Under the pieces are notes generated by a model. That model saw nothing but the letters and a program-made list of their open reading frames with translations, was not told the origin of the DNA and did no database searches. Of a DNA stretch of 45,438 nt, positions 25,215-34,708 are shown piece by piece (within the stretch, counting starts at the first letter, position 1; each line of letters begins with the position of its first letter). The translations under genes were made by a program, and so were the position numbers. This DNA is from Streptomyces sp. D2-8 (GTDB lineage: Bacteria > Actinomycetota > Actinomycetes > Streptomycetales > Streptomycetaceae): contig NZ_JAAHBP010000036.1 of assembly GCF_023184515.1 (NCBI RefSeq), forward strand, positions 1-45,438. Direction: 5' to 3'.

Positions 25215-25398
25215 CCGGGCCGTGCTCCGCCCTCTCGGGGCACCCCATGCAGATCCCGCGCCCCCGCTCGGAATGAGCGCCACGTGTTGGTCATGGTGTG
25301 GCTGTTGACCTTCGGGGGGACGGCGGTCGTAGAGTCGTGTGCGGCCGGAACCGATCACAATTCGAACGGGTGCGTGGCGCCCGGGGCGGAGTGGCACG

Positions 25399-28300
25399 GT
25401 GAGCACGGAGACCAGCCGGGAACAGTCGCAGGCGGCCATGGACGGCGAATTGGCGGAGGCGCTGGTGCGCAGCCGCCGGTTCTTCACCAGGGCGGAAGTC
25501 TCCGACGATCTCCGCACCCTGCACAGGAAGGGCGGCCGGCAGGCGGACGATTTCTACCGGGATCGCTGGTCGCACGACAAGGTGGTGCGCTCCACGCACG
25601 GGGTGAACTGCACCGGCTCCTGCTCGTGGAAGGTGTACGTCAAGGACGGCATCATCACCTGGGAGGCCCAGCAGACCGACTACCCCTCGGTCGGCCCGGA
25701 CCGCCCCGAGTACGAGCCGCGCGGCTGCCCGCGCGGCGCCGCCTTCTCCTGGTACACCTACTCGCCCACCCGGGTGCGCTACCCGTATGTGCGCGGCGTG
25801 CTGCTCCAGATGTACCGCGAGGCCAAGGCCCGCCTCGGCGACCCGGTGGCCGCCTGGGCGGACATCGTGTCCGACCCGGAACGTGCCCGCCGCTACAAGC
25901 GGGCACGCGGCAAGGGCGGCCTGGTGCGGGCGAGCTGGGACGAGGCGGTCGAGATGGTCGCCGCCGCACATGTGCACACGACCAAGGAGTACGGCCCGGA
26001 CCGACTGGCCGGCTTCTCGCCGATCCCGGCGATGTCGATGGTCTCGCACGCCGCCGGAGCCCGCTTCTACTCGCTGCTCGGCGGCGCGATGCTCTCGTTC
26101 TACGACTGGTACGCCGACCTGCCGGTCGCATCCCCCCAGGTCTTCGGCGACCAGACCGACGTACCGGAGTCCGGGGACTGGTGGGACGCCGGCTATCTGA
26201 TCATGTGGGGCTCCAATCTGCCGGTGACGCGCACGCCCGACGCGCACTGGATGGCGGAGGCCCGTTACCGCGGCCAGAAGGTCGTCGCCGTCTCTCCGGA
26301 CTACGCGGACAACGTGAAGTTCGCCGACGAGTGGCTCGCGGCCCAGCCGGGCACCGACGGGGCCCTCGCCATGGCGATGGGGCACGTGATCCTCAAGGAA
26401 TTCTTCGTCGACCGGGCCACACCGCGGTTCACCGACTACGTCAGGCGCTACACCGACCTGCCCTTCCTGGTCGCCCTGGAAGAGAGCGAGGACGAGCCGG
26501 GCACCTTCACCCCGGGCAAGTTCCTCACCGCCGCGGATCTCGGTGGCGAACACGCCGAGGCCGAGCACGCCGAGTTCCGGACCGTGCTGTTGGACGCGGA
26601 CACACGACAGCCGGTGGTGCCGAACGGCACACTCGGCGACCGCTACGGCGAGTCCGGCGCCGGGAAGTGGAACCTGGACCTCGGCGACACCCAGCCCCTG
26701 CTGTCCGCCGCGGGCGGCGACGAGGCGCCGGTCGCGGTCGAACTGCCGCGCTTCGACGCTCCCGACGGCGGCGCGGCGCGACTGCGGCGCGGCGTACCGG
26801 TTCAGCGGGTCGCCGGGCGCCTGGTGACCACGGTGTACGACCTCCTGCTCGCCCAGTACGGGGTCGCTCGCGACGGGCTGCCCGGCCGGTGGCCGTCCTC
26901 GTACGAGGACGTGGAGGAGCCGTACACGCCTGCCTGGCAGGCGGCGATCACCGGAGTGGACGCGCGGAAGGCGGCGCGGATCGCCCGGGAGTTCGCCGCC
27001 AACGCCGAGGAGTCCGGCGGCCGTTCGATGATCATCATGGGGGCGGGGACCAACCACTGGTTCCACTCCGACACCATCTACCGCGCGTTCCTCACGCTGA
27101 CCACGCTGACCGGCTGCCAGGGCGTCAACGGCGGCGGCTGGGCCCACTACGTCGGCCAGGAGAAGGTCCGTCCGATCACCGGCTACTCGGCGATCGCGAC
27201 CGCCGCCGACTGGAACCGCCCGGCCCGGCAGATGATCCAGACCGCCTACTGGTACCTGCACAGCGACCAATTCCGCTACGACCCGTTCGCCGCCGACACC
27301 CTCGCGGCGGTCGGCGCGGGCGGCCCGTTCGCCGGGAAGACCACCGCCGACGTCATCGCCCAGTCCGCGCGGATGGGCTGGATGCCGTCGTACCCCACCT
27401 TCGACCGCAACCCCCTCGACCTCGCCGACGAGGCCGACACCGTGGGCCGCCCGGTCGCCGAGCACGTCGTCGACGAACTCAAGGCGGGACGGCTGCGGTT
27501 CGCGGGCGAAGACCCGGACGCCCCCGAGAACCACCCCCGCGTGCTGACCGTGTGGCGGGCCAACCTGCTGGGTTCGTCGGCGAAGGGCAACGAGTACTTC
27601 CTCAAGCACCTGCTGGGCACCGACCATGCGGTCCGGGCGACCGAGGCGCCGCCGGAGGCACGCCCGCGGGACGTGGTGTGGCGGGAAGAGGCGCCCGAGG
27701 GCAAGCTCGACCTGCTGCTGACCCTGGACTTCCGGATGACCAGCACGACCGTCTTCTCCGACGTCGTCCTGCCCGCCGCCACCTGGTACGAGAAACACGA
27801 CCTGTCCAGCACGGACATGCACCCCTTCGTGCACGCCTTCAACCCGGCCATCGCCCCGCCCTGGCAGACCCGCACCGACTGGGACGCCTTCCACACCATC
27901 GCCAAGGAGTTCAGCCGCCAGGCCGCCGATCACCTCGGCGTCCGCAAGGACGTGGTCGCCGCCCCGCTGCAGCACGACACCCCCGACGAACTGGCCAACC
28001 CGCACGGCCGGGTGCTCGACTGGAAGGCCGGGGAGTGCGAGCCGGTCCCCGGCCGCACGATGCCCAAGCTCGTGACGGTGGAACGCGACTACGCGGCCGT
28101 CGCCGACAAGATGGCCGCCCTCGGCCCCCTGCTCGACAGCCTGGGCGCCACCACCAAGGGCGTCACCTTCAAGGTCGGCCGTGAGCTGGAGTACCTGCGC
28201 CACAAGAACGGAACGGTACGCGGCGGAACAGCAGACGGACGGCCCTCGATCGCCCGCGACACGCACGCCTGCGAAGCGATCCTCGCCCTGTCCGGCACCA

Positions 28301-29121
28301 CCAACGGCCACCTCGCCACCCAGGGCTTCCACACGCTCGAAGCCCGCACCGGCACACAGCTCGCGGACCTGGCCGCCGAGCACGAGGGCAAGCAGATCAC
28401 CTTCGCCGACACCCAGGCCGCCCCCGTCCCGGTGATCACCTCCCCGGAGTGGTCCGGGTCGGAGACCGGCGGTCGCCGCTACTCGCCGTTCACCGTCAAC
28501 GTCGAGCGCCTCAAGCCCTGGCACACCCTCACCGGCCGCCAGCACTTCTACCTCGACCACGACTGGATGACCGCACTCGGCGAGCAACTACCCGTCTACC
28601 GGCCGCCGTTGAACATGGCCGCCCTCTTCGACGAGCCTCGGATCGGCGACACCGGCGAACTCGGCGTGACCGTGCGCTACCTGACACCGCACAACAAGTG
28701 GTCCATCCACTCCGAGTACCAGGACAACCTGTTCATGCTCTCGCTGTCCCGGGGCGGCCCGACGATCTGGATGAGCACGCAGGACGCGGCCAAGGTCGGC
28801 GTGAAGGACAACGACTGGGTGGAGGCGGTGAACCGCAACGGCGTGGTCGCCGCCCGCGCGGTCGTCTCGCACCGCATGCCCGAGGGCACCGTCTACATGC
28901 ACCACGCCCAGGACCGCTTGATCGACGTGCCCCGCACCGAGACCACTGGCCGGCGCGGCGGCATCCACAACTCCCTGACCCGCCTGCTGATCAAACCCAG
29001 CCACCTCATCGGCGGCTACGCCCAGCTCTCCTACGCCTTCAACTACCTCGGCCCGACCGGCAACCAGCGCGACGAGGTCACCGTCATCCGCCGCCGCACG
29101 AACCAGGAGGTGACGTACTGA
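25399..29121 (+). CDS. narG: Respiratory nitrate reductase alpha subunit, NarG (operon 2)
   Basis: This 1240-residue second NarG has FS0 ligands His67, Cys71 and Cys75 in HGVNCTGSC with the later EPRGCPRG cysteine, the molybdenum Asp in SFYDWYADLP, and NHWFHSDTIYRAFL. It is clearly paralogous to the 1232-residue copy 1 over its whole length, including the last residues (GNQRDEVTVIRRR). GTG 25399 is preferred: GGAG lies about 8 bases upstream and VSTETSREQ matches the N-terminus I expect for actinobacterial NarG; the ATG at 25339 is a less likely alternative. No box of the 14-bp type is seen in the 184-bp upstream gap, unlike narG1. Confidence 0.96.
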   Translation: MSTETSREQSQAAMDGELAEALVRSRRFFTRAEVSDDLRTLHRKGGRQADDFYRDRWSHDKVVRSTHGVNCTGSCSWKVYVKDGIITWEAQQTDYPSVGPDRPEYEPRGCPRGAAFSWYTYSPTRVRYPYVRGVLLQMYREAKARLGDPVAAWADIVSDPERARRYKRARGKGGLVRASWDEAVEMVAAAHVHTTKEYGPDRLAGFSPIPAMSMVSHAAGARFYSLLGGAMLSFYDWYADLPVASPQVFGDQTDVPESGDWWDAGYLIMWGSNLPVTRTPDAHWMAEARYRGQKVVAVSPDYADNVKFADEWLAAQPGTDGALAMAMGHVILKEFFVDRATPRFTDYVRRYTDLPFLVALEESEDEPGTFTPGKFLTAADLGGEHAEAEHAEFRTVLLDADTRQPVVPNGTLGDRYGESGAGKWNLDLGDTQPLLSAAGGDEAPVAVELPRFDAPDGGAARLRRGVPVQRVAGRLVTTVYDLLLAQYGVARDGLPGRWPSSYEDVEEPYTPAWQAAITGVDARKAARIAREFAANAEESGGRSMIIMGAGTNHWFHSDTIYRAFLTLTTLTGCQGVNGGGWAHYVGQEKVRPITGYSAIATAADWNRPARQMIQTAYWYLHSDQFRYDPFAADTLAAVGAGGPFAGKTTADVIAQSARMGWMPSYPTFDRNPLDLADEADTVGRPVAEHVVDELKAGRLRFAGEDPDAPENHPRVLTVWRANLLGSSAKGNEYFLKHLLGTDHAVRATEAPPEARPRDVVWREEAPEGKLDLLLTLDFRMTSTTVFSDVVLPAATWYEKHDLSSTDMHPFVHAFNPAIAPPWQTRTDWDAFHTIAKEFSRQAADHLGVRKDVVAAPLQHDTPDELANPHGRVLDWKAGECEPVPGRTMPKLVTVERDYAAVADKMAALGPLLDSLGATTKGVTFKVGRELEYLRHKNGTVRGGTADGRPSIARDTHACEAILALSGTTNGHLATQGFHTLEARTGTQLADLAAEHEGKQITFADTQAAPVPVITSPEWSGSETGGRRYSPFTVNVERLKPWHTLTGRQHFYLDHDWMTALGEQLPVYRPPLNMAALFDEPRIGDTGELGVTVRYLTPHNKWSIHSEYQDNLFMLSLSRGGPTIWMSTQDAAKVGVKDNDWVEAVNRNGVVAARAVVSHRMPEGTVYMHHAQDRLIDVPRTETTGRRGGIHNSLTRLLIKPSHLIGGYAQLSYAFNYLGPTGNQRDEVTVIRRRTNQEVTY

Positions 29122-30833
29122 TGCCCCGTGGCGAAGCCACCATCGGACGCGTGATGGCCCAGATGGCGATGGTGATGAACCTCGACAAGTGCATCGGCTG
29201 CCACACCTGCTCGGTCACCTGCAAGCAGGCGTGGACCAACCGCACCGGCGTCGAGTACGTCTGGTTCAACAACGTCGAGACCCGCCCCGGTCAGGGCTAC
29301 CCCCGCCGCTACGAGGACCAGGACACCTGGAAGGGCGGCTGGGAACTCAACAAGAAGGGCCGCCTCGCGCTGAAGGCGGGCGGGCGGTTCAAGAAGCTGA
29401 TCCAGATCTTCTCCAACCCCAAGCTGCCGTCTCTCGACGACTACTACGAGCCCTGGACTTACGACTACGAGACCCTGACCAACGCCCCGCTGCAGGAGCA
29501 CACCCCCGTCGCCCGCCCCAAGTCCCTGATCTCGGGCAAGGACATGAAGATCACCTGGTCGGCGAACTGGGACGACGACCTCGGCGGCTCGGCAGCGACC
29601 AGCGAGCAGGACGTCCTGCTGAACGAGGTCTCCGAGAAGATCAAGTTCGAGTTCGAGCAGACCTTCATGTTCTATCTGCCGCGGATCTGCGAGCACTGCC
29701 TCAACCCGTCCTGCGCGGCCTCCTGCCCCTCCGGCGCGATCTACAAGCGCGAGGAGGACGGCATCGTCCTGGTCGACCAGGACCGCTGCCGCGGCTGGCG
29801 GATGTGCGTCACGGGATGCCCGTACAAGAAGGTGTACTTCAACCACCGCACCGGCAAGGCCGAGAAGTGCACCTTCTGCTTCCCCCGCGTCGAGGTCGGC
29901 CTGCCCACCGTATGCTCCGAGACCTGTGTCGGCCGGCTGCGCTACATCGGCCTCGTCCTCTACGACGCCGACCGCGTCCTCGAAGCCGCCTCCACACCCG
30001 ACGACACCGGCCTGTACGAGGCCCAGCGGCAGGTCTTCCTCGACCCGCACGACCCTCAGGTCATCGCCGCAGCCGAGAAGGCGGGCATCCCCCGCGACTG
30101 GATCGAGGCCGCCCAGCGCTCCCCGGTCCACTCCCTGATCAACACCTATGAGGTGGCCCTGCCGCTGCACCCGGAGTACCGGACGATGCCCATGGTCTGG
30201 TACATCCCGCCGCTGTCGCCGATGGTCGACGCCGTACGTGACACCGGCCGCGACGCCGAGGATCACCACAACCTGTTCGCGGCCGTCGAGTCCCTGCGCA
30301 TCCCCGTCGACTACCTCGCCCAGCTGTTCACCGCGGGCGACCCGGCACCGGTTGACGCGGTCCTGCGCCGGCTGGCGGCGATGCGGGCGTACATGCGCGA
30401 CATCAACCTCGGCCGCGAGCCCGATGCCGCGATCCCGCAGGCCGTGGGCATGGACGAAGAGCAGATGTACGACATGTATCGGCTGCTGGCCCTGGCCAAG
30501 TACGACGAGCGGTACGTCATCCCGCCGGCCCACGCCGAACAGGCCCACAAGCTGGAGGAGTTGGCGACCGAGTGCAGCCTGGACTACGAGGGCGGGCCAG
30601 GCATGGGCGGCTCGGGCCCCTTCGGTGAGACTTCCGGCGGTGCCGCGCCGATCGCGGTGGAGAACTTCCAGGCCCTGCGTGACCGGCAGACCGCCGAGAC
30701 TCCGGCCACGCCCACCGACAAGGGCACCCGCGTCAACCTCCTCAACTGGGACGGCAAGGGGTCCCCGCCCGGCCTGTTCCCGGACAGGACATCCTCTGGC
30801 GGCGGCGGTGGGGAGGTCGAGCCGAAGTCATGA
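29121..30833 (+). CDS. narH: Respiratory nitrate reductase beta subunit, NarH (operon 2)
   Basis: This 570-residue subunit shares its first 12 residues with copy 1 (MPRGEATIGRVM). Cysteine motifs KCIGCHTCSVTCK, CEHCLNPSCAASCP, CRGWRMCVTGCP and CTFCFPR / CSETCVGR give one 3Fe-4S and three 4Fe-4S clusters. It has a C-terminal extension of about 50 residues (GGPGMGGSGPFGETSGGAAP) that copy 1 lacks. Its ATG overlaps the narG2 stop (TGATG). Confidence 0.96.
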   Translation: MPRGEATIGRVMAQMAMVMNLDKCIGCHTCSVTCKQAWTNRTGVEYVWFNNVETRPGQGYPRRYEDQDTWKGGWELNKKGRLALKAGGRFKKLIQIFSNPKLPSLDDYYEPWTYDYETLTNAPLQEHTPVARPKSLISGKDMKITWSANWDDDLGGSAATSEQDVLLNEVSEKIKFEFEQTFMFYLPRICEHCLNPSCAASCPSGAIYKREEDGIVLVDQDRCRGWRMCVTGCPYKKVYFNHRTGKAEKCTFCFPRVEVGLPTVCSETCVGRLRYIGLVLYDADRVLEAASTPDDTGLYEAQRQVFLDPHDPQVIAAAEKAGIPRDWIEAAQRSPVHSLINTYEVALPLHPEYRTMPMVWYIPPLSPMVDAVRDTGRDAEDHHNLFAAVESLRIPVDYLAQLFTAGDPAPVDAVLRRLAAMRAYMRDINLGREPDAAIPQAVGMDEEQMYDMYRLLALAKYDERYVIPPAHAEQAHKLEELATECSLDYEGGPGMGGSGPFGETSGGAAPIAVENFQALRDRQTAETPATPTDKGTRVNLLNWDGKGSPPGLFPDRTSSGGGGGEVEPKS

Positions 30834-31492
30834 AAAGGAAGAACACACGCACGGCTCGATCGGAGACCTGGCGCCCTGCCGCCTGGCAGACCCAGTCCCT
30901 GTTGCTCGCCTATCCCGACGAGGAGTTCGAGCAGCGCCTGGCCCTGGCCGGTCGGGTCGCCGCCACCCTGCCGGACCCGGTCGCCCGCCCCCTGCTCCGC
31001 TTCACCGCCCACGCCGAGCAGACCGCCCCTGCGGACCTGGCAGCCACCTATGTGGCCACCTTCGACCACCGCAAACGCTGCTGCCTCTACCTGACGTACT
31101 ACGCGCACGGCGACACCAGAAAGCGCGGCATCGGCCTGCTGCGGCTGAAGCAGACCTACGCGGCGGCCGGATGGCGCCTGGGCGACGACGAACTGCCCGA
31201 CCACCTGGCCGTCGTCCTCGAGTTCGCCGCCACCGACCCCGCCACCGGGGCGCACCTGCTCACCGAACACCGCGCCGGCCTGGAACTCCTGCGGCTCGCC
31301 CTGAACGACGACGGCTCGCCCTGGGCCCACGTCCTGGACTCCGTCTCCGCCACCCTGCCCACCCTCGCCGGCGACGACCGCGAAGCCGTCATGCGCCTGG
31401 CCGCTCAGGGCCCGCCCGAGGAACAGGTCGGCCTCGACCCGTACGCGGCCCCCGTGTTCCTGCCCGACCCCGTCGTAGGAGGCCCCCGATGA
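30830..31492 (+). CDS. narJ: Nitrate reductase assembly chaperone, NarJ (operon 2)
   Basis: This 220-residue NarJ/TorD family chaperone has the core LLLAYPDEEFEQRL, YVATFDHRKRCCLYLTYYAHGDTRKRG and DDELPDHLAVVLEFAA. It starts with an ATGA overlap with narH2 and is shorter than copy 1 by about 55 residues at the ends, which supports the view that copy 1 carries an N-terminal insertion. Confidence 0.94.
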   Translation: MKRKNTRTARSETWRPAAWQTQSLLLAYPDEEFEQRLALAGRVAATLPDPVARPLLRFTAHAEQTAPADLAATYVATFDHRKRCCLYLTYYAHGDTRKRGIGLLRLKQTYAAAGWRLGDDELPDHLAVVLEFAATDPATGAHLLTEHRAGLELLRLALNDDGSPWAHVLDSVSATLPTLAGDDREAVMRLAAQGPPEEQVGLDPYAAPVFLPDPVVGGPR

Positions 31493-32259
31493 GCGCACCC
31501 GCCCAGCATGTCCCCCTGGCGGCGGAGGCAGGCACCGGCGGCATCCTGCTGTGGGTCGTGCTGCCCTACGTCGTGCTCGCGGTGTTCGTCCTCGGCCACA
31601 TCTGGCGCTATCGCTACGACAAGTTCGGCTGGACCACCCGCTCCTCCCAGCTCTACGAACGCCGACTGCTGCGCATCGGCAGCCCGCTGTTCCACTTCGG
31701 CATCCTGGTGGTCCTGATCGGCCACATCGGAGGCCTGGTCATCCCCAAGAGCTGGACCGAGGCGGTCGGGGTCAGCGAGCACACGTATCACGTCGGCGCG
31801 GTCGTGCTCGGCACCATCGCGGGCGTCGCCACGCTCGGTGGGCTGGCCATCCTGATCTACCGGCGCCGTACCGTCGGCCCCGTCTTCTCCGCCACCACCC
31901 GCAACGACAAGGCCATGTACGTCTCCCTGACGGTGACCATCGTGCTCGGACTGGCCGCCACCGTGGCCGCGAACATCGTCGGCGGGGGATACGACTACCG
32001 CGAAACCATCTCCCCCTGGTTCCGCTCCATCTTCTACCTCCAGCCCGACCCCGCCCTGATGACCGAAGCCCCGGTGCTCTTCCAACTCCACGCGATCAGC
32101 GCCCTCCTGCTGTTCGCGGCCTGGCCCTTCACCCGACTCGTCCACATGCTCACCGCACCGCTCGGCTACCTGACCCGCCCCTACATCGTCTACCGCAGTC
32201 GCGACACCCGACTCGGCGCCCGCGCGCCGCGCCGTGGCTGGGACCGCGTGGGGCCATGA
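31489..32259 (+). CDS. narI: Respiratory nitrate reductase gamma subunit, NarI (operon 2)
   Basis: This 256-residue cytochrome b subunit has about five membrane helices and heme-ligand histidines in FHFGILVVLIGHIGG and LFQLHAISALLLFAAWPFTRLVH. The start overlaps the narJ2 stop as ATGA. It closes operon 2; no VKOR follows, in contrast with operon 1. The gap to the convergent kinase gene is about 150 bp and holds no clear hairpin. Confidence 0.95.
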   Translation: MSAPAQHVPLAAEAGTGGILLWVVLPYVVLAVFVLGHIWRYRYDKFGWTTRSSQLYERRLLRIGSPLFHFGILVVLIGHIGGLVIPKSWTEAVGVSEHTYHVGAVVLGTIAGVATLGGLAILIYRRRTVGPVFSATTRNDKAMYVSLTVTIVLGLAATVAANIVGGGYDYRETISPWFRSIFYLQPDPALMTEAPVLFQLHAISALLLFAAWPFTRLVHMLTAPLGYLTRPYIVYRSRDTRLGARAPRRGWDRVGP

Positions 32260-32409
32260 ACAGCCAGGCCGGGACACGAGTGATGCGCCGGCGCTGACAG
32301 TCGGGGTTGACCGTGGCGGTACGTCAGATGCGGCAATCGCCAGGACCAGGCGCGAGGCAACCAGCCCTCGTCGTTGGGCCGAACGGCACTCCCGCCCCCG
32401 CCCCGGGGC

Positions 32410-34149
32410 TCAGGCGTCCGTCTGCGTGGGGAGAGGCACGGTCCATTCCGCGATGGTGCCGGTGGGTTCGTTCGGCGTGAGCGTGAAGCCGCCACCGAGG
32501 TCGGCGGCGCGCCGACGGAGGTTGTCCAGGCCGCTGCGCCGGGTGACGGCCGGGTCGATGCCGCCGCCGTTGTCGGCCACGCGCAGGTGGAGCCGCCGAC
32601 CATCCGTCTCGGCGGTGACCTCGACGGCGGTGGCGTGCGCGTGCCGGGCGGCGTTGGAGAGCGTCTCGCGCAGCACGGCGAGCAGGTGCTCGGCACGGTC
32701 CGCGGGCACGTCGGTGTCGAGCAGGCCGGTCATGCGCAGGGCGGGAGTGAAGCCGAGCATGGCGGCGGCCTGGTCGGTCTCGGCCAGAAGCCTTGCCCGC
32801 AGCCCGCCGCGGCCGTCGGAGCGGTCGCGCTCGTGCAGCGCGTAGATCGTGCCCCGTACGGTCTTGATGGTGTCGTCGAGGTCGTCGACCACACGCTGGA
32901 CGCGCTCGGCCACCTCGGGTCGGTCGGAAATCCGGCCGAGTACGGAATTGAGGGTCAGTCCGGAGGCGAACAGCCGTTGGATGGCCAGGTCGTGCAGGTC
33001 GCGGGCGATGCGGTCGCGGTCGGTCAGGACCATGAGGTGCTCGGCCTCGCGCCGGTGCTCGGCGATCTCCAGGGCGAGTGCGGCCTGGTCGGCGAAGCTG
33101 TCGATCATGGCCATGGTGGCGTCGGAGAACTCCGTGCCGCCGGGGAGGTTGGCGACCTGCAGGACCCCGCGCACGTTCTCGCCACCGCCCAGCGGGAGCA
33201 GGAACCCCGGCCCCAGGCCGAGCTGTGCCGCTGAGCCGCCACCGGCCTGCGGCTCGGCGGACAGCGCACTGCTGGTGATCCGCTCGTTGGAGTGGTAGAC
33301 CTTCGCGGCCAGTGCGGTGGCCGGCAGGACCAGTCCTCGCACCCGCTCGGCGCCCTCGCCGTCGGCGGCCTCGATCACCAGTTCTTCGCCGCCGTCGAAC
33401 CGTACCGCCAGCGTCACCAGGTCGGCGCCGGACAGCGTTCTGACCGTGGCGGCGACCTGCTGCAGAACCCGGTCCGGGTCGGTGCCCGACAGCAGGCTGC
33501 GGGTCAGTTCGCTGCTCGCCGCCAGCCACTGCTCCCGGCGCCGGGAACCCTCGTACAGGCGAGCGTTGTCGATGGCCACACCGGCCGCGGCCGCCAGCGT
33601 ACGCAGCACCGCCTCGTCATCGTCGTCGAACTCCGACCCGCCGCGCTTGTCGGTCAGGTACAGGTTCCCGAAAACCTGGTCGCGCACGCGCACGGGCGCG
33701 CCCAGGAAGGTGGTCATCGGCGGATGCCCCGCGGGGAAGCCGACCGAGTCGGGGTGGCGGCCCAGGTTGGCCAGGCGCAGCGGCTCCGGCTCCTTGATCA
33801 GGAGCCCCAGGATGCCCTGGCCCTCGGGATAGTGGCCGATGTCACGGATGGTGTCCTCGTCCATGCCGACCGTGATGAACTGCCGGATCTTTCCTTCCTC
33901 GCCCACCACGCCGAGGGCCCCGTACTGGGCGTCCACCAGGGTGACCGCGGACTCGGTGATCCGCCGCAGCACCACGTCGAGATCCAGATCAGTGCCGATG
34001 GTGAGAACCGCGTCCAACAGCGTGTGCACCCGGTCCCGGGCCGCGCGGACCTGCTCCACCTGCGCCTGCAGGCCCTCCAGCAACTCATCCAGCCGCAACT
34101 GGGGCGCCGCCGGGCCGCCCCTGCGCCCCTGTGCTGGACTCTCCGCCAT
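32410..34149 (-). CDS. DosS/OsdK-like heme-sensor histidine kinase
   Basis: This 579-residue kinase has two GAF domains (about 50-200 and 210-365), a HisKA_3 H-box with RDRIARDLHDLAIQRLF (phospho-acceptor His386) and a HATPase domain with ETLSNAARHAHA (N-box) and VADNGGGIDP. In GAF-A, GHPPMTTFLGAPVRVRD carries His142, matching the heme-ligating His149 of mycobacterial DosS, and Tyr164 in GNLYLTDK matches its distal-pocket Tyr171 with the same 22-residue spacing. It should therefore sense O2/NO/CO or redox state via heme. ATG 34149 follows GGAGGGAG; upstream ATGs give a longer version. It stands alone; its probable partner is the regulator at 2582. Confidence 0.92.
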   Translation of the reverse strand: MAESPAQGRRGGPAAPQLRLDELLEGLQAQVEQVRAARDRVHTLLDAVLTIGTDLDLDVVLRRITESAVTLVDAQYGALGVVGEEGKIRQFITVGMDEDTIRDIGHYPEGQGILGLLIKEPEPLRLANLGRHPDSVGFPAGHPPMTTFLGAPVRVRDQVFGNLYLTDKRGGSEFDDDDEAVLRTLAAAAGVAIDNARLYEGSRRREQWLAASSELTRSLLSGTDPDRVLQQVAATVRTLSGADLVTLAVRFDGGEELVIEAADGEGAERVRGLVLPATALAAKVYHSNERITSSALSAEPQAGGGSAAQLGLGPGFLLPLGGGENVRGVLQVANLPGGTEFSDATMAMIDSFADQAALALEIAEHRREAEHLMVLTDRDRIARDLHDLAIQRLFASGLTLNSVLGRISDRPEVAERVQRVVDDLDDTIKTVRGTIYALHERDRSDGRGGLRARLLAETDQAAAMLGFTPALRMTGLLDTDVPADRAEHLLAVLRETLSNAARHAHATAVEVTAETDGRRLHLRVADNGGGIDPAVTRRSGLDNLRRRAADLGGGFTLTPNEPTGTIAEWTVPLPTQTDA

Positions 34150-34167
34150 TCCCGCTCCCTCCGGAAA

Positions 34168-34215
34168 AGGTGCCGTTGGCACCTCCTCATCATGCCCGAA
34201 CGGCCCTGTCGGCAC
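34168..34215. promoter_or_regulatory. Palindromes upstream of the sensor kinase
   Basis: AGGTGCCGTTGGCACCT (34168-34184) is a 7-bp perfect inverted repeat 19 bp before the ATG. GGCCCTGTCGGCAC (34202-34215) resembles the DosR/OsdR-like box imperfectly. Either could control the kinase. Confidence 0.35.
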
Positions 34216-34399
34216 CCGAACGCCTGTGTTTGATGTCCGCCTCAGATCCTATGGCCCTTTGACGTGTGTGAACGATGCACCGGTGGACGGCGCGGACGCT
34301 GCGGCAACCACAGCACGCCGGAGGACTCGTACCTGGACCCCGAGGGTTCCGGCAATGCCGGATCCGAGAGGGAGGGTCCGCCCAGCTCGTGATACCTGC

Positions 34400-34510
34400 G
34401 TGTTCTACTCGCTCGTCCTCGCTCCACCAGAGCTCGACTTGCGCTTCGTCGCCGACGAAGCGCAAGGACGCGGTATTGGACGGCTGCTCGTCGCGCGGCC
34501 TCACGGTTGA
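34400..34510 (+). pseudogene. Possible GNAT acetyltransferase fragment
   Basis: A plus-strand frame ends LDLRFVADEAQGRGIGRLLV then ARPHG and a stop. QGRGIGRLL is the acetyl-CoA loop of GNAT enzymes. Nothing before it is convincing and no start is found, so this is at best a relic. A 29-bp perfect palindrome (34438-34466) runs through it. The remainder of 34216-34708 shows no gene. Confidence 0.25.
34438..34466. repeat. 29-bp perfect palindrome
   Basis: CTTGCGCTTCGTCG and its exact complement CGACGAAGCGCAAG (14 bp each) are separated by one base (C34452). It is too tight for a usual terminator loop, so it may be a binding site or a relic of a mobile element end. Confidence 0.8.
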
Positions 34511-34708
34511 TTAGTGGCGCTGGTTCGTGCGCCAGAGTGAACGCGTAGGTCTCAGCCATCTCGTTGAGGCGTGGGCTGGTGACACCCGGCTGCGGGTGAC
34601 CGCCGTTGCGTCGCCGTTCCGGCCGGCGCCTGGCGGTCACCTGCTGTTCGACCGGCACGCTTCAGGTGTCACTCCCCGCGATGGGGCGGTGCGCGTGCTC
34701 GTCCGGGT

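Noticed and set aside
25291..28587. A 1098-residue minus-strand frame opposite narG2
   Set aside because: It is the mirror frame of a long GC-rich gene, with no recognisable motif.
34242..34658. A 138-residue minus-strand frame including MAETYAFTLAHEPAPL
   Set aside because: Arg-rich after the first residues, no ribosome site and no family; probably not a gene.
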